64,000 nucleotides of DNA from Bacillus aquiflavi (GTDB lineage: Bacteria > Bacillota > Bacilli > Bacillales > Cytobacillaceae): the NCBI RefSeq assembly GCF_019915265.1, contig NZ_CP082780.1, forward strand, positions 3,286,001 to 3,350,000, written 5' to 3'. Every line of letters begins with the position of its first letter. Position 1 is the stretch's first letter. Positions 63,529-64,000 of this stretch are shown one piece after another. A program made the translations under genes and the position numbers. Below the pieces are notes generated by a model, which was not told where the DNA came from, did not search any database, and saw nothing but the letters and a program-made list of their open reading frames with translations.

Positions 63529-64000
63529 CTATGATAGCTGTAATTGTAACTCTCTGCTTAGACCAAGTATCCGTGATGTTGAAGTATGAATCTCCTCGAA
63601 AAGCTCAGGATTTTCCATAAGTGATACGCCATAAGAAGGAATCATTTCCTTTATTTTTGGTTCCCACTCTTTCATATGTTGCGGGAAGCATTTTTCTAAT
63701 ACTTCAAGCATAACGTGAACAGCGGTTGAAGCACCTGGAGAAGCCCCAAGCAATGCAGCGATTGAGCCATCAGCAGCACTAACAACTTCTGTACCAAACT
63801 GAAGAGTGCCTTTGCCTGCATCCGTATCTTTGATGACTTGTACACGCTGTCCTGCTACCACTGTATCCCAATCCTCAATTTTGGCATTCGGAATAAATTC
63901 GCGTAATTCTTCCATGCGCTTTTCATTCGATAACATCACTTGCTGGATCAGGTATTTTGTCAATTTCATCTCTTTTACACCTGCTGCCAACATTGTGAGG
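63529..64000 (-). CDS. mqo: malate:quinone oxidoreductase, C-terminal part (cut by window edge)
   Basis: The open frame enters from the right edge and ends at 63529, giving the last ~157 residues. They match the C-terminus of membrane-associated, FAD-dependent malate:quinone oxidoreductase: [74 protein letters not shown] and the ending [14 protein letters not shown]. The enzyme oxidises malate to oxaloacetate and passes electrons to the quinone pool. The internal ATG codons are not the start. Confidence 0.93.
   Translation of the reverse strand, partial: LTMLAAGVKEMKLTKYLIQQVMLSNEKRMEELREFIPNAKIEDWDTVVAGQRVQVIKDTDAGKGTLQFGTEVVSAADGSIAALLGASPGASTAVHVMLEVLEKCFPQHMKEWEPKIKEMIPSYGVSLMENPELFEEIHTSTSRILGLSRELQLQLS

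Overview
The window looks like a low-GC Gram-positive chromosome of the family Bacillaceae. Several things point there: strong AGGAGG-type ribosome binding sites, Bacillus-style gene sets (bioWAFDI, ykfB/ykfC-like genes, pepT, mqo, a YkuD transpeptidase, an S8 protease with cell-wall-binding repeats), TTG and GTG starts, and many clean intrinsic terminators. I see no rRNA, tRNA, CRISPR array or replication origin. The species cannot be named from this sequence alone.

Layout. 1-8.2 kb: the 5' part of a secreted serine hydrolase, a DUF169 gene, a small helical protein with a large DUF6792-like protein, and a set of small lipoproteins (a recent tandem duplicate, a remnant, and a third gene with two frameshifts). 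8.4-13.1 kb: a NUDIX-like gene, DUF3870, and a DUF819 permease with L-Ala-D/L-Glu epimerase and NlpC/P60 endopeptidase, which together read as a murein-peptide recycling group. 13.2-17.8 kb: a 1538-residue lactocepin-like S8 protease. 18.1-35.1 kb: an AT-rich, apparently acquired biosynthetic island. 35.4-44 kb: pepT, DUF4272, a degraded IS21-family element, a secreted M15 peptidase and a PLD-helicase-DUF3427 protein. 44.2-49.6 kb: a DszC/acyl-CoA-dehydrogenase-like flavoprotein with a DUF4242 protein, an HxlR regulator, and a nitrate/sulfonate/taurine-type ABC importer. 50-52 kb: a second beta-lactamase-fold hydrolase and a MerR-like regulator. 52.3-57.7 kb: a biotin operon bioW-A-F-D-I without bioB. 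57.7-64 kb: decayed genes (HAD hydrolase, DUF2087 regulator, ECF transporter remnant), an MFS exporter, an L,D-transpeptidase and the 3' end of mqo.

The island at 18.1-35.1 kb is the strongest candidate for an undescribed system. A minus-strand operon (25956 to 18117) encodes an Mrp/ApbC-like ATPase, an APH-fold kinase, a PaaK/CapK-like adenylating enzyme, an acyl carrier protein, an SDR reductase, an AMP-forming ligase, an HPr-kinase-like protein, a methyltransferase and a NUDIX hydrolase. A divergent plus-strand operon encodes a class II aminoacyl-tRNA-synthetase-like enzyme resembling AsnRS/AsnA but without an anticodon domain, a CYTH triphosphate-tunnel enzyme and an MccF-like S66 peptidase. 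A second minus-strand operon (35079 to 30540) starts with an unannotated 25-codon peptide gene carrying a Y-x-x-P motif. It continues with a CPBP membrane protease, a three-gene ABC-2 exporter, a nucleotidyltransferase and a PqqD-type peptide-binding (RRE) protein. Between them lies a degenerate GGDEF domain fused to a ribbon-helix-helix-like tail. Peptide, RRE, CPBP protease, exporter, kinase, adenylating enzymes and an MccF-like immunity candidate fit a RiPP-like or aminoacyl/peptidyl-nucleotide natural product. No lasso cyclase, lanthipeptide synthetase, YcaO or radical SAM enzyme is present, so it matches no class I know.

The second notable signal is regulatory. A promoter (37 of 40 bases identical) followed by a 30-nt RNA element (28 of 30 identical) that runs into the 5' arm of an intrinsic terminator occurs twice: before the DUF4242/flavoprotein operon and before the ABC-importer operon. 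This looks like a shared transcription-attenuation device.

Three genes are broken by frameshifts at long A/T homopolymers (four sites). In each case adding one base restores the frame, so some are probably sequencing under-calls.
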